DNA of 64,000 nucleotides from Pinibacter sp031553495 (GCA_031553495.1 JAVBLN010000007.1:1-64000), one strand, 5' to 3'. Shown: positions 35,114 to 43,717, counted from the stretch's first letter. Notes: generated from the letters alone by a model not told the origin. Made by a program: numbers and translations.

Positions 35114-36279
35114 CCAATACCAACATAGATATTAACGATAAGATCGGTGAAACATTGTATGATGTAGCCATTGTTGGCGGCGGGTTAGCCGGTTTGTCGC
35201 TTTCTATACAAGCAGCAAAGGCCGGCTATAAAACGATTTTGATGGAAAAAGAACAATACCCATTTCACAGAGTATGCGGTGAGTATATTAGTCTTGAAAG
35301 TTTCAATTTTATTGAATCATTAGGATTGCCAATTTCACAAATGAATTTACCGTTAATAAAAAAGCTTGAAGTATCGGCACCGGGTGGAAATGTAATTCAT
35401 CATAACCTACCGCTTGGCGGTATAGGCATTAGCAGGTTTACTATTGATAATGAACTGGCGAAAATTGCGAAAAGGGAAGGAGTGGTTCTGCTGGAAAATA
35501 ACAAAGTAAACGCCGTAAGTTATGAAGAGAACATGTTTGTTATTACACATGCGGAGGGTTCCATTCGAAGCAAAGTGGCCATTGGTGCCTTCGGTAAAAG
35601 AAGTAACCTGGATATCAAATGGAAACGACATTTTGTGTTGCAGCGTAGTAATAAACTGAACAATTACATTGGTGTAAAGTATCATATTATAACTGATCAG
35701 CCTGCCGATACTATTTCGTTACACAATTTTGAGAATGGTTATTGTGGCATATCGCGGATTGAAGATGACAAGTATTGCCTTTGTTATTTAACGACTGCAG
35801 ATAACCTGAGAAAAAACGGCAACTCATTTAAAAGTCTTGAAAGAAATGTATTGGGAAAAAATCCTCGCCTTAAAGAAATCTTTTCCCGAACGCGGTTTTT
35901 ATTTGAAGATCCGGTGGTAATTTCTCATATCTCATTTGAAAAAAAGTCGTTGGTGGAAAATCACATTTTAATGTGTGGCGATGCGGCCGGCATGATTACT
36001 TCGATTTGCGGAAATGGCATGAGCATGGCAATGCACGCCGGTAAAATCGCGTTTGATTACATTCATCGATTTTTGCAGAATGAAATCAGCAGAAATGAAA
36101 TGGAACTTGGTTATGAAAAAGCATGGAACAAAGCATTTGCAAAACGCTTGAAAGCGGGGCGCTTTGTACAAGCCTTTTTTGGCAGGCACTGGAAAGCGGA
36201 TCTTTTTATAAAAATCATTAAACCTTTTCCGAAGTTCATTTCATATTTAATTCGTCAAACACATGGGAAACCGTTTTGA
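35110..36279 (+). CDS. FAD-dependent oxidoreductase, geranylgeranyl-reductase/monooxygenase type
   Basis: The 389-residue flavoprotein has the N-terminal GxGxxG FAD fold (VAIVGGGLAGLSLSIQAAKA, 19-38), a cysteine-containing FHRVCGEYIS block typical of geranylgeranyl-reductase and halogenase/monooxygenase relatives, and the second FAD motif MCGDAAGMITSICGNGMSMA around 288-307. No NADPH-binding fold is added. It may hydroxylate the aromatic ring or reduce the prenyl chain. It closes the four-gene unit. The coupled starts of all four genes show that they are one operon. Confidence 0.88.
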   Translation: MTNTNIDINDKIGETLYDVAIVGGGLAGLSLSIQAAKAGYKTILMEKEQYPFHRVCGEYISLESFNFIESLGLPISQMNLPLIKKLEVSAPGGNVIHHNLPLGGIGISRFTIDNELAKIAKREGVVLLENNKVNAVSYEENMFVITHAEGSIRSKVAIGAFGKRSNLDIKWKRHFVLQRSNKLNNYIGVKYHIITDQPADTISLHNFENGYCGISRIEDDKYCLCYLTTADNLRKNGNSFKSLERNVLGKNPRLKEIFSRTRFLFEDPVVISHISFEKKSLVENHILMCGDAAGMITSICGNGMSMAMHAGKIAFDYIHRFLQNEISRNEMELGYEKAWNKAFAKRLKAGRFVQAFFGRHWKADLFIKIIKPFPKFISYLIRQTHGKPF

Positions 36280-36367
36280 AATATTCATAACAGTGTTGCT
36301 TTTACCGGCGTGATCATTGCAGCGAAATAAATTCTCGTGGCTCATTTTTCATTTTTTAATTTTTTTT

Positions 36368-36440
36368 GGACCAAACATTTGTTCGCTATTTGGCATTGTT
36401 GCGTCGCATTACGTTCATCGGTAGCAATGCTATGGAGCGG
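36368..36440 (+). repeat. Family R element, A/B hybrid (plus)
   Basis: T-run, GGACCAAACATTTGTTCGCT, core TTGTTGCGTCGCATTACGTT (B type), then CATCGGTAGCAATGCTATGG (A-type right end). It pairs with the minus copy at 36553, 112 bp away. Confidence 0.75.
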
Positions 36441-36552
36441 TGGTTTGTATTTCTTGCACTTGGCAAAACCTCGTACAATGTTGTTGATAAAACTAATGTA
36501 TAAGTATATGCGCAATATTGATAGTAGCGCAAAAATTAATTCAATGATTCGC

Positions 36553-36615
36553 TCAATAGCATTCCTACCGCACAAGTGAGTGACACAACGATGCTTAATA
36601 GTAGTACTGCCGCTT
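36553..36615 (-). repeat. Family R element, A subtype (minus)
   Basis: TCAATAGCATTCCTACCGCA, GTGAGTGACACAACGATGCT, TAATAGTAGTACTGCCGCTT and an outer CCCCCC-A end. It lies 85 bp upstream of the adenine deaminase start. Confidence 0.88.
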
Positions 36616-36699
36616 GTCCCCCCAAAGAACCACTATATAATATTATCTTGCACGAAACACAAATAACTGCGTTAAATTCAATGATTCAATAATTCGATT

Positions 36700-38316
36700 A
36701 TGATAACAGCCAATATTGTAAACATTATAGAACGCCAAATTTTTAAGGGAACCGTTCATGTAGAAAACGGTATTATTCAGAAAATAGAAAAAAATTTACC
36801 GGAGCCGGAAAAAGGGTTGCCATACTTGCTGCCGGGCTTTACAGATGCGCATGTGCATGTGGAAAGCTCCATGCTGGTGCCTTCGGAATTTGCAAAGCTG
36901 GCAGTGGTGCATGGTACTGTAGCAACTATTAGCGATCCGCACGAAATAGCCAATGTGTGCGGTGTGGAAGGGGTGAAATTTATGATTGAGAATGGGAAAA
37001 CAGTTTCTTTTAAATTCAATTTTGGGGCGCCCAGTTGTGTTCCGGCTACTACTTTTGAAACTGCCGGCGCGGAGGTTACTGTATCTGAAGTGGAAGATTT
37101 GCTGAAAAGCGATGATATCAAATATCTTTCGGAGATGATGAATTTTCCCGGGGTGTTGCAAAAGAATAGTGAAGTGATGGCGAAAATTGAAGCCGCGAAA
37201 AAATTGGGAAAACCTGTGGATGGCCATGCGCCGGGATTGCGAGGAGATGCGGCCAGGCAGTATATTGAAGCGGGCATCAGTACCGATCACGAATGCTTTA
37301 CAAAAGAAGAGGCGCTGGATAAACTGAAGTATGGAATGAAAATTCTTATTCGTGAGGGAAGCGCCGCTAAGAACTTTGAAGCATTGGTTGATTTGCTGCA
37401 TGAATACAGCGACCATATAATGTTTTGCAGTGATGATAAGCATCCCGACAGCCTTGCGGAAAGCCACATAAACGCGCTGTGCGCAAGAGCCGTGGCTAAA
37501 GGAATTGATGTGTTCAATGTATTGAAGGCCGCTTGTATTAACCCGGTTTTGCATTATAAACTGAATGTCGGTTTATTGAAACCCGGTGATGCTGCGGATT
37601 TTATAGTAGTTGAGGATCTTGTATCGTTTAAAGTTTTAAAGACTTTTATTAACGGAATATTGGTTGCGGAAAATGGCAAATCGAATATCTTACCAAAGCC
37701 CTCCACGGTTATTAATAATTTTAACTGCGAGCCAAAAATTGCTTCTGATTTTTTTGTGAAATGGAATGAGGAAAAAGAGATGGTAATAATAGAAGCGCTG
37801 GATGGACAACTGATCACAAACAAAATAATATTACCTCCGGTTGTACAAAATGGCAACATTGTTTGCGACACTGAAAATGATATTTTAAAAATAGTAGTGG
37901 TCAACCGTTATAGTAACGCGCCGGTTGCAAAGGCGTTTATCAAAAACTTCGGATTGAAAAATGGAGCGATTGCTTCTACAGTAGCGCATGATAGTCATAA
38001 TATAGTTGCGGTGGGTGTTGACGATGAATCAATTTGTAAAGCTGTAAATCTTGTGATTGACACACAAGGCGGTGTAAGCTGTGTTGGCGATGGTACCCAA
38101 ATGGTGTTGGCTTTACCGGTGGCCGGTTTAATGAGCAATGAAGATGGTTATAAAATTGCTGATGAATATGCCGCTATCGACAAAGCCGCTAAAGCGCTGG
38201 GCGCAACGCTTGCGTCACCTTTCATGACGCTTTCCTTTATGGCTTTATTGGTTATACCACATGTGAAACTTAGTGATAAGGGTTTGTTTGACGGCGATAG
38301 TTTTTCGTTTTTTTGA
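36700..38316 (+). CDS. ade: Adenine deaminase
   Basis: The 538-residue Ade-family amidohydrolase turns adenine into hypoxanthine and ammonia in purine salvage. It carries the HxH motif H51-V-H53 in GFTDAHVHVESSM, the VATISDPHEIANVCG block, DGHAPG, STDHECF and FCSDDKHPDSL. The C-terminal domain (SVCVGDGTQMVLALPVAGLM-like) is complete. The length fits the bacterial Ade family, distinct from the adenosine-deaminase-like enzyme. It is monocistronic, flanked by family R elements on both sides. Confidence 0.95.
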   Translation: MITANIVNIIERQIFKGTVHVENGIIQKIEKNLPEPEKGLPYLLPGFTDAHVHVESSMLVPSEFAKLAVVHGTVATISDPHEIANVCGVEGVKFMIENGKTVSFKFNFGAPSCVPATTFETAGAEVTVSEVEDLLKSDDIKYLSEMMNFPGVLQKNSEVMAKIEAAKKLGKPVDGHAPGLRGDAARQYIEAGISTDHECFTKEEALDKLKYGMKILIREGSAAKNFEALVDLLHEYSDHIMFCSDDKHPDSLAESHINALCARAVAKGIDVFNVLKAACINPVLHYKLNVGLLKPGDAADFIVVEDLVSFKVLKTFINGILVAENGKSNILPKPSTVINNFNCEPKIASDFFVKWNEEKEMVIIEALDGQLITNKIILPPVVQNGNIVCDTENDILKIVVVNRYSNAPVAKAFIKNFGLKNGAIASTVAHDSHNIVAVGVDDESICKAVNLVIDTQGGVSCVGDGTQMVLALPVAGLMSNEDGYKIADEYAAIDKAAKALGATLASPFMTLSFMALLVIPHVKLSDKGLFDGDSFSFF

Positions 38317-38417
38317 AGGCGAAGGTGAGGTGTAAATGAGTTGAAAATTGAAAGTGGGTTTTATAATGGAGTCTCTATTTATTAGTATGACATTGTTGTT
38401 TATTAGCGTTCTTTATT

Positions 38418-38487
38418 ATGGGCCGGGCGGTAGTGCTACTATTAAACTTTAGTTGCGTCGCACACTTCAACTGTAGTAATTCTATTC
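38418..38487 (+). repeat. Family R element, A/D hybrid (plus)
   Basis: TTATTATGGGCCGGGCGGTA, GTGCTACTATTAAACTTTAG, TTGCGTCGCACACTTCAACT, GTAGTAATTCTATTC. It is the first member of a pair with 38737 and shows the GGGCCGGGC outer end clearly. Confidence 0.9.
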
Positions 38488-38582
38488 ATCGTGTTGCAGT
38501 TACAATATCATTCCTTCATTCTATTATTTATTGTTGCGGTTGTTTATCTATCAGCATCTCAAATTTCAAAATTATAAAGTAC

Positions 38583-38604
38583 GCCGGGCATAGACATGCC
38601 CGGC
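38583..38604. repeat. GC-rich hairpin GCCGGGCAT/ATGCCCGGC
   Basis: A perfect 9-bp stem with an AGAC loop lies inside the family R pair 38418/38737. There is no T-run. It is REP-like in shape, though its sequence differs from the REPs near the transposase. Confidence 0.75.
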
Positions 38605-38736
38605 CGAATGATCGTACCCTTTAAAACTATTCGTTCTTAATAAATTGGTATAATCAACTTCTAAAAGACTTTGTTGGATTTTTTTTATGATAATGCTGTT
38701 AGAATTAGTAGTAAAAACCTTATGTATGCAGCCCAA

Positions 38737-38810
38737 TGTTGCCATGAAATACTACCGACGAACGAAATGCGACGCAACGTTGATGCCATGAAAAACTGAA
38801 GCCGGTATCC
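38737..38810 (-). repeat. Family R element, B subtype (minus)
   Basis: TTGCCATGAAATACTACCGA, CGAACGAAATGCGACGCAAC, GTTGATGCCATGAAAAACTG, outer end AAGCCGGTATCCAAAAAC. Nearly identical to the copy at 24695. It ends 27 bp from the stop codon of the minus-strand gene that follows. Confidence 0.88.
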
Positions 38811-38836
38811 AAAAACATTTACTGCATTATTTATTT

Positions 38837-39532
38837 TTAATCGGATTTTATAAAGCGTTGCAAAAACTCTTCATTCACACAATTTGCTTTTAATAAGTAT
38901 TTGCCATTGTCAAGGTCTTTCACTATTAAAACCTCCCGCTTAATGGCGCTGTCTTGCTGCCAGTTTTTTATATGATCTCCCACCGCGTTGTAGAGATCAT
39001 AAGTGATCTTTTGGTTTTGCCAGTTTTTGGGAATCGTTAAAACAAGCGAATCGGTAATGGTATTTATGTAAGGACTCGAAATTTTTCTTGTTTTCATATT
39101 TGCCAGCTTCAAAGCACGTACTTCTGACAGTTGGTATTTTTGCGTACTATCAACTATGCGTAACCGGTAGTAAACGACAGAATGTTTTTTGTCGGAAATA
39201 ATATCATTAAAAAGGTAAGCATGCTTTATCGTATTGCCCGGTGCAGCAAAAATAATTGCTGCGTCTTTATACGTTTTTCCATCTGTACTTTTTTCTACAA
39301 CAAAATAGCTGATGTCCGCTTGCTGTTGCAAACTCCACTGAATCAGTATGGAATTATTGTTTTGATGAATGGTAAATTTATCTAGGGCATTATTTGCAGA
39401 TGGTGTGTAAGCCTGTGCATTTATTGAAAAAATAATAACCAGTCCGGCGAGGAAAATAACGCGACGGTTCTTTGAGAACAAATTGACATGAAGAACTTTT
39501 AGTGGCCTGGAAAATGGGTACAAAGTTTTCAT
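38837..39532 (-). CDS. Exported protein with T9SS-type C-terminal domain
   Basis: I start it at 39532 (MKTLYPFSRPLKVLHVNLFS), which leaves a hydrophobic segment VIFLAGLVIIFSINAQA as signal. The first mature domain (FTIHQNNNSILIQWSLQQQA, DISYFVVEKSTDGKTYKDA) is the fibronectin-like domain common before sorting signals in Chitinophagaceae, with YYRLRIVDSTQKYQLSEVRA typical. The C-terminal 80 residues (LVLTIPKNWQNQKITYDLYN, then GKYLLKANCVNEEFLQRFIK) match a type A T9SS sorting domain. It has no catalytic part and might be a remnant of a larger surface protein or an adhesin tail. Confidence 0.75.
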   Translation of the reverse strand: MKTLYPFSRPLKVLHVNLFSKNRRVIFLAGLVIIFSINAQAYTPSANNALDKFTIHQNNNSILIQWSLQQQADISYFVVEKSTDGKTYKDAAIIFAAPGNTIKHAYLFNDIISDKKHSVVYYRLRIVDSTQKYQLSEVRALKLANMKTRKISSPYINTITDSLVLTIPKNWQNQKITYDLYNAVGDHIKNWQQDSAIKREVLIVKDLDNGKYLLKANCVNEEFLQRFIKSD

Positions 39533-39789
39533 AATAAAAAAATTAATCATTGTGTAATGATTGGACGAATGCCATAGGTGTTGAAGTTTGTTGTTTTCTG
39601 TAGGAGCGGAAATTCCTGAATTATATTGAGTGCGGTTATTTCTTCGGGGCATTGGAAAGGTATACAAAGATTAAAAGCGTTTTTTGATAATGCAAGCTTT
39701 TTGTTCTTTATTTTTTCGGTAATGTTTGGAACAGTATCCGCCTATCTTGGGGTTTGTCTACCGCCTACTACTATCTGCCCGCCGCTTCT

Positions 39790-39797
39790 TATCTTTG
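39790..39797 (+). promoter_or_regulatory. Putative -7 box just before the ABC exporter start
   Basis: TATCTTTG fits TAnnTTTG exactly and ends 4 bp before the ATG at 39802. If this is the promoter, the transcript would be leaderless or nearly so. No well-spaced -33 TTG is visible. Confidence 0.45.
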
Positions 39798-39801
39798 CTT
39801 T

Positions 39802-41601
39802 ATGACAGCAGGTTCTTCGAGAAAAAAAATTTTTGATTTTGCATTACTAAAAAGAGTATTTCAAATAGCAGCTCCTTACAAAAAGAAGATTTATTTATCT
39901 GTTTTTCTTGCTATTGTGCTTGCTGTATTTTCGCCCATACGGCCTTATTTAATTCAGCTTACAGTAAATGATTACATTAAGAACGGGTTGGTTAATTTAA
40001 TTGTACAAATTACTGTTATACAAATTGTACTATTACTTGCCGAAACATCCATACGATTCTTTTTTTCATTTATAACTGCCTGGCTCGGACAAACGGTAGT
40101 AAAAGATCTCCGTGTGAAGGTGTATGACAAGATTCTCGGGCTTAATTTATCGCAATTTGATAAAACGCCAATTGGCACACTTACTACACGCACTATTAAC
40201 GACATAGAATCCATCAACGATATATTTTCTGACGGTCTTATTCCCATCATCGCCGATCTGCTTTCCATATTGTCTATATTGGGCGTTATGTTTTGGGTTG
40301 ACTGGAAGCTGGCACTGATAAGTCTTTCGCCGTTTCCGTTCATTATTATAGCTACTTATTTTTTCAAAGAAAGCGTTAATAAATCGTTCATTATGGTGCG
40401 CAACGCGGTGGCCGCGCTTAACGCTTTTGTGCAGGAACATTTAACAGGCATTAGTATTGTGCAGGCATTTGCCGCTGAAGACAGGGAGTTTTCAAAATTC
40501 AGGAAAATAAATCGCGATCATCGCAATGCCAATATCAAAGCCATTTTCGCATATTCAGTTTTTTTTCCTGTGGTCGAGATCATTCTTGCCATATCAATAG
40601 GTTTATTGGTTTGGTGGGCCGCTACACAAGCCATGAGCCTGCCCGAGGAAGAAGCTGTAACGCTTACGGGAAAAATGATTGCCTTCATTTTATACCTCAA
40701 TCTTTTGTTCAGGCCGCTACGCGTAATTGCCGATAAATTCAATGTATTGCAAATGGGAATGGTGGCCAGCGAGCGAGTGTTCAAAGTGTTGGATAATGAT
40801 GATTATATAAAGCAACAAGGCAATTATTCGCCACATGAAGTAAAGGGAAAAGTGGCTTTCGAAAACGTTTGGTTTGCTTATGCGAATAATAAGTATGTAT
40901 TAAAAAACATTGATTTTACTATTCAGCCGGGAGAAACAGTGGCGCTGGTGGGCCACACCGGAAGCGGAAAAACTTCCATCATCAGTTTGCTTAACAGGTT
41001 GTACGACATACAAAAAGGCGCTATTAAAATAGACGACGTTAACATCAGGGATTATTCTTTGGAAGCGCTTCGCGGCAAGATAGGTATAGTATTGCAGGAT
41101 GTTTTCCTGTTTTCCGGTTCGGTATTGGAAAACATCACGCTGCGCAATAAGGATATTCCGTTCCAAAAAGTGGAAGAGGCCGCCAGGCTCATTGGTGTGC
41201 ACGATTTTATAATGCAACTGCCCGGTGGATATAACTACAACGTAATGGAGCGTGGCAGCACATTATCAATGGGACAGCGGCAATTGATCTCTTTTATACG
41301 GGCATTGTTGTATGATCCTTCCATTTTAGTGCTGGACGAAGCTACTTCCAGTATTGATACGGAAAGCGAACAACTTATTCAGCATGCCATTGATACATTG
41401 ATCACCGGCCGCACGGCTATCGTAATCGCTCACAGGCTTTCAACCATTCGCAAAGCCAACAAAATAATTGTGCTGGATAAAGGCGAAATAAAGGAAATGG
41501 GTACGCATGATGAGCTATTGAGTCTTGGTGGATTTTATGCTAAATTGCATAGTATGCAGTTTGAAAAACAGCGGCAGGAAAAGGTGGTAAATAAATTTTG
41601 A
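39802..41601 (+). CDS. ABC transporter, fused permease and ATPase (MsbA-like)
   Basis: A half-size exporter of about 599 residues. The ATG at 39802 (MTAGSSRKKIFDFALLKRVF) is preferred over the upstream TTG. Six membrane helices lie in about 30-320; the ATPase domain follows with Walker A GHTGSGKTS from residue 384, signature LSMGQRQ at about 488 and Walker B with D512/E513 (LVLDEATSS). It should form a homodimer or pair with a second half-transporter. It exports lipid A-linked or other hydrophobic molecules in relatives; the substrate is unknown. Another such gene lies at 56770-58569 and could be its partner or a paralogue. Confidence 0.93.
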   Translation: MTAGSSRKKIFDFALLKRVFQIAAPYKKKIYLSVFLAIVLAVFSPIRPYLIQLTVNDYIKNGLVNLIVQITVIQIVLLLAETSIRFFFSFITAWLGQTVVKDLRVKVYDKILGLNLSQFDKTPIGTLTTRTINDIESINDIFSDGLIPIIADLLSILSILGVMFWVDWKLALISLSPFPFIIIATYFFKESVNKSFIMVRNAVAALNAFVQEHLTGISIVQAFAAEDREFSKFRKINRDHRNANIKAIFAYSVFFPVVEIILAISIGLLVWWAATQAMSLPEEEAVTLTGKMIAFILYLNLLFRPLRVIADKFNVLQMGMVASERVFKVLDNDDYIKQQGNYSPHEVKGKVAFENVWFAYANNKYVLKNIDFTIQPGETVALVGHTGSGKTSIISLLNRLYDIQKGAIKIDDVNIRDYSLEALRGKIGIVLQDVFLFSGSVLENITLRNKDIPFQKVEEAARLIGVHDFIMQLPGGYNYNVMERGSTLSMGQRQLISFIRALLYDPSILVLDEATSSIDTESEQLIQHAIDTLITGRTAIVIAHRLSTIRKANKIIVLDKGEIKEMGTHDELLSLGGFYAKLHSMQFEKQRQEKVVNKF

Positions 41602-41623
41602 GAAGCTGTTTGAGAAATTTTTT

Positions 41624-41699
41624 ATGGTACGAGCTACAGTATTTCATGGCATCATCGTTGCGTCGCATTTCGTTCATCTGTAGTATTTCATGGCATCAT
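41624..41699 (+). repeat. Family R element, B subtype with perfect direct arms (plus)
   Basis: An 18-bp arm (AGTATTTCATGGCATCAT) occurs at 41638-41655 and again at 41682-41699, flanking a core with GTTGCGTCGCATTTCGTTCA. The left end TTTTTTATGGTACGAGC is typical. This copy shows most clearly that an element is two arms around a core. Confidence 0.9.
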
Positions 41700-41757
41700 T
41701 GGGTTTTATAAACAAGCTGTTAAATTAATTTATACCGCTTCTGCGTTCTGAAAATAA

Positions 41758-41976
41758 ATGAGTGAAAAAAAATTACATAATACCCATAAAGATAATCAGG
41801 GAGCAAATGATAAAAACTCAGGTACGCCCGGAAAGAAAAGACTGGTTCCTAAAAGCCCTGACGAAAAACTGCTGGAAGATATTTATCGTCCCGACATGGA
41901 AAAATTTCTGCTCTTTACCAGCATGCTTAGGCGTAACAAAATGTTTAATAAAGCTACAATCACACATAAAGATTAA
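41758..41976 (+). CDS. Small protein upstream of a nucleotidyltransferase, 72 aa
   Basis: Charged and without a known domain. The first half is low complexity (Lys, Asn, Asp), and the second half (PDEKLLEDIYRPDMEKFLLF, TSMLRRNKMFNKATITHKD) looks folded and helical. Its stop codon is 2 bp before the nucleotidyltransferase start. I have the impression that similar short proteins precede DUF6036-type nucleotidyltransferases elsewhere in Bacteroidota. It could be the antitoxin or partner of a MNT/HEPN- or AbiE-like pair, but no HEPN motif is present. The ATG at 41758 is the only sensible start. Confidence 0.75.
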   Translation: MSEKKLHNTHKDNQGANDKNSGTPGKKRLVPKSPDEKLLEDIYRPDMEKFLLFTSMLRRNKMFNKATITHKD

Positions 41977-41978
41977 TT

Positions 41979-42461
41979 ATGGATGTTTTGGATGAAGCGC
42001 TTTTAAACTTCTGGCGTGTTCTAAATAAAAATAATGTCCGCTATTTAATGGTGGGAGGTTTTGCCATACGGTTCCACGGGTATAACAGGAATACCGATGA
42101 TTTGGATATGTGGTTGGAGGATTCGTTGGAAAACAGGAAAAATTTACGACAGGCGTTTATTGAACTGCAGTATGGTGATTATGAAAACATTGAAACTATT
42201 CAGTTCATTCCAGGATGGACAAACTTTTATATTGATAATGGAATTGAGCTTGATATATTGACAGAAATGAAAGGTATTAAACAAACTTTCCAGGAGTGTT
42301 TGGAGTTGGCTTCAAAGGCAGAATTGGAAGGAGTTGAGGTTCCATTTTTACACATTAACCACTTAATTGATAATAAAAAAGCCCTCAACAGATCCAAAGA
42401 TCAACTGGATGTAGAAAATCTTGAAAAGATTCGCGAAGCAAGAAAGAAAAGGGGAGGTTGA
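41979..42461 (+). CDS. Nucleotidyltransferase-fold protein (DUF6036/AbiEii-like)
   Basis: The 160-residue protein has a Pol-beta-type nucleotidyltransferase fold: YLMVGGFAIRFHGYNRNTDD with G26-G27 and the hDhD pair D41-L-D43-M-W, then a third acidic strand at IELDILTEM. It lacks a second domain. Proteins of this kind occur as toxins or modifiers in type II/IV toxin-antitoxin or abortive-infection pairs. The two-gene layout with a small upstream ORF fits that model. Activity on RNA or a protein is not shown by the sequence. Confidence 0.83.
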   Translation: MDVLDEALLNFWRVLNKNNVRYLMVGGFAIRFHGYNRNTDDLDMWLEDSLENRKNLRQAFIELQYGDYENIETIQFIPGWTNFYIDNGIELDILTEMKGIKQTFQECLELASKAELEGVEVPFLHINHLIDNKKALNRSKDQLDVENLEKIREARKKRGG

Positions 42462-42579
42462 TTCAGTCTTTTTGTTATCCGGTTGTTAACTAGTTAGTGA
42501 AATAAAATCAGTAGGAATACAAATAATTTTTTTTCAGGGTTAAATTATCATTTTTTCCCATTTTTAGTCTGTCCCTCCT

Positions 42580-42587
42580 TATCTTTG
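42580..42587 (+). promoter_or_regulatory. Putative -7 box of the ATP synthase operon
   Basis: TATCTTTG, a perfect TAnnTTTG, lies 20 bp before the atpB start. The -33 region holds T-runs but no clear TTG at the right spacing. Confidence 0.5.
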
Positions 42588-42607
42588 CCGCAAATTTCTC
42601 GAAAAGT

Positions 42608-43717
42608 ATGACTAATAAAAGTGCCAAAACTTTACTGGTAGCGGTTTTTAGCCTACTCAGTATTTTTTTTTATAAAGATATAAGTGCACAGGACACTCAC
42701 ACTTCCGATAAAGATCACGTAGCCGCCGAAAAGAATGAAGGTCATACAGGGGAATTTAATGCCGGCGAAGCAATTTTACACCACATTGCAGACTCTCACG
42801 AGTTCCATTTTTTTTCAATTGGTGATAAGCATATTAGTATGCCGTTGCCGGTAATTGTTTATTCACCGCAGCGTGGTTTATCGTTTTTTTCATCATCAAG
42901 GGTGGCACATGGAGAAATGTATAATGGCTATAAACTGGAACACGATAAAATAGTACCCGTGGATGCTGGTGGTAATGTAGACGAAACAGTAAAAGCTTAC
43001 GATTTTTCCATCACAAAAAATGTTTTCCAAATGTTTCTGGCAGTTATACTGCTCGTTTGGGTAATGGTAAGCATAGCGAAAAAATACAAAAAACAAGGGC
43101 CGAATGTAGCCCCATCCGGTTTTCAAAATGCTGTGGAGCCTGTAATCACTTTCGTTCGCGATGATGTGGCAAAACCAAATCTCGGCCATAAGTATGAAAA
43201 ATACATGCCTTATTTACTAAGCGTATTTTTTTTCATTCTTATAAATAATTTAATAGGGCTTATACCCGGCTCAGCCAATGTAACGGGTAATATCGCATTT
43301 ACCGCATTGCTTGCGTTAATTTCATTTATTGTTATTATGTTCAGTTCAAATGGTCATTTTTGGAAGCACATTTTCTGGCCTCCGGGAGTGCCATTACCTG
43401 TTAAGTTTATTTTGATACCGGTTGAATTGTTGAGTATGTTCATAAAGCCCGCCGCGTTAATGATCCGTCTTTTTGCAAATATGACCGCCGGGCACATTGT
43501 TATACTCAGCTTTGTTTCACTAATTTTTATTTTCGGGCAAATGACCACGGTGGCCGGATGGGGCTTTTCTCCCGTATCTATGGTATTTTCCGTTTTCATT
43601 TACCTGATCGAATTGCTGGTAGTATTTATCCAGGCATATATATTCACAAATCTTACCGCTGTATTTATTGGGCAGGCTATAGAAGGCGAGCATCATGAAG
43701 AGGCGCATGCCCATTAG
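42608..43717 (+). CDS. atpB: F0F1 ATP synthase subunit a
   Basis: Membrane subunit a forms the proton half-channels against the c-ring. The 369-residue form has a signal-like N-terminus and a His/Glu-rich extracytoplasmic segment of about 130 residues, an extension I associate with Bacteroidota and not the short E. coli form. The conserved helix with the essential Arg is seen in KPAALMIRLFANMTAGHIVI, and FLIELLVVFIQAYIFTNLTAV follows. It ends with a His-rich tail (EGEHHEEAHAH). It is the first gene of the atp operon; no atpI is visible upstream. Confidence 0.95.
   Translation: MTNKSAKTLLVAVFSLLSIFFYKDISAQDTHTSDKDHVAAEKNEGHTGEFNAGEAILHHIADSHEFHFFSIGDKHISMPLPVIVYSPQRGLSFFSSSRVAHGEMYNGYKLEHDKIVPVDAGGNVDETVKAYDFSITKNVFQMFLAVILLVWVMVSIAKKYKKQGPNVAPSGFQNAVEPVITFVRDDVAKPNLGHKYEKYMPYLLSVFFFILINNLIGLIPGSANVTGNIAFTALLALISFIVIMFSSNGHFWKHIFWPPGVPLPVKFILIPVELLSMFIKPAALMIRLFANMTAGHIVILSFVSLIFIFGQMTTVAGWGFSPVSMVFSVFIYLIELLVVFIQAYIFTNLTAVFIGQAIEGEHHEEAHAH

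Noticed and set aside
36796..37554. 252-codon open frame on the minus strand inside the adenine deaminase gene
   Set aside because: It lies fully inside a well-supported gene on the other strand, has odd amino-acid composition and no domain; it is a shadow frame.
38418..38624. Small ORF encoding a CVAHFN-type peptide, repeated at 6106 and 43831-44307
   Set aside because: Translation of the family R core in one frame; other copies have frame shifts and stops, so it is not a conserved peptide gene.
41638..41699. Two identical 18-bp repeats with a 26-bp spacer, resembling a CRISPR unit
   Set aside because: Only two repeats, no array elsewhere, no cas genes, and the spacer is the conserved core of a dispersed element family.
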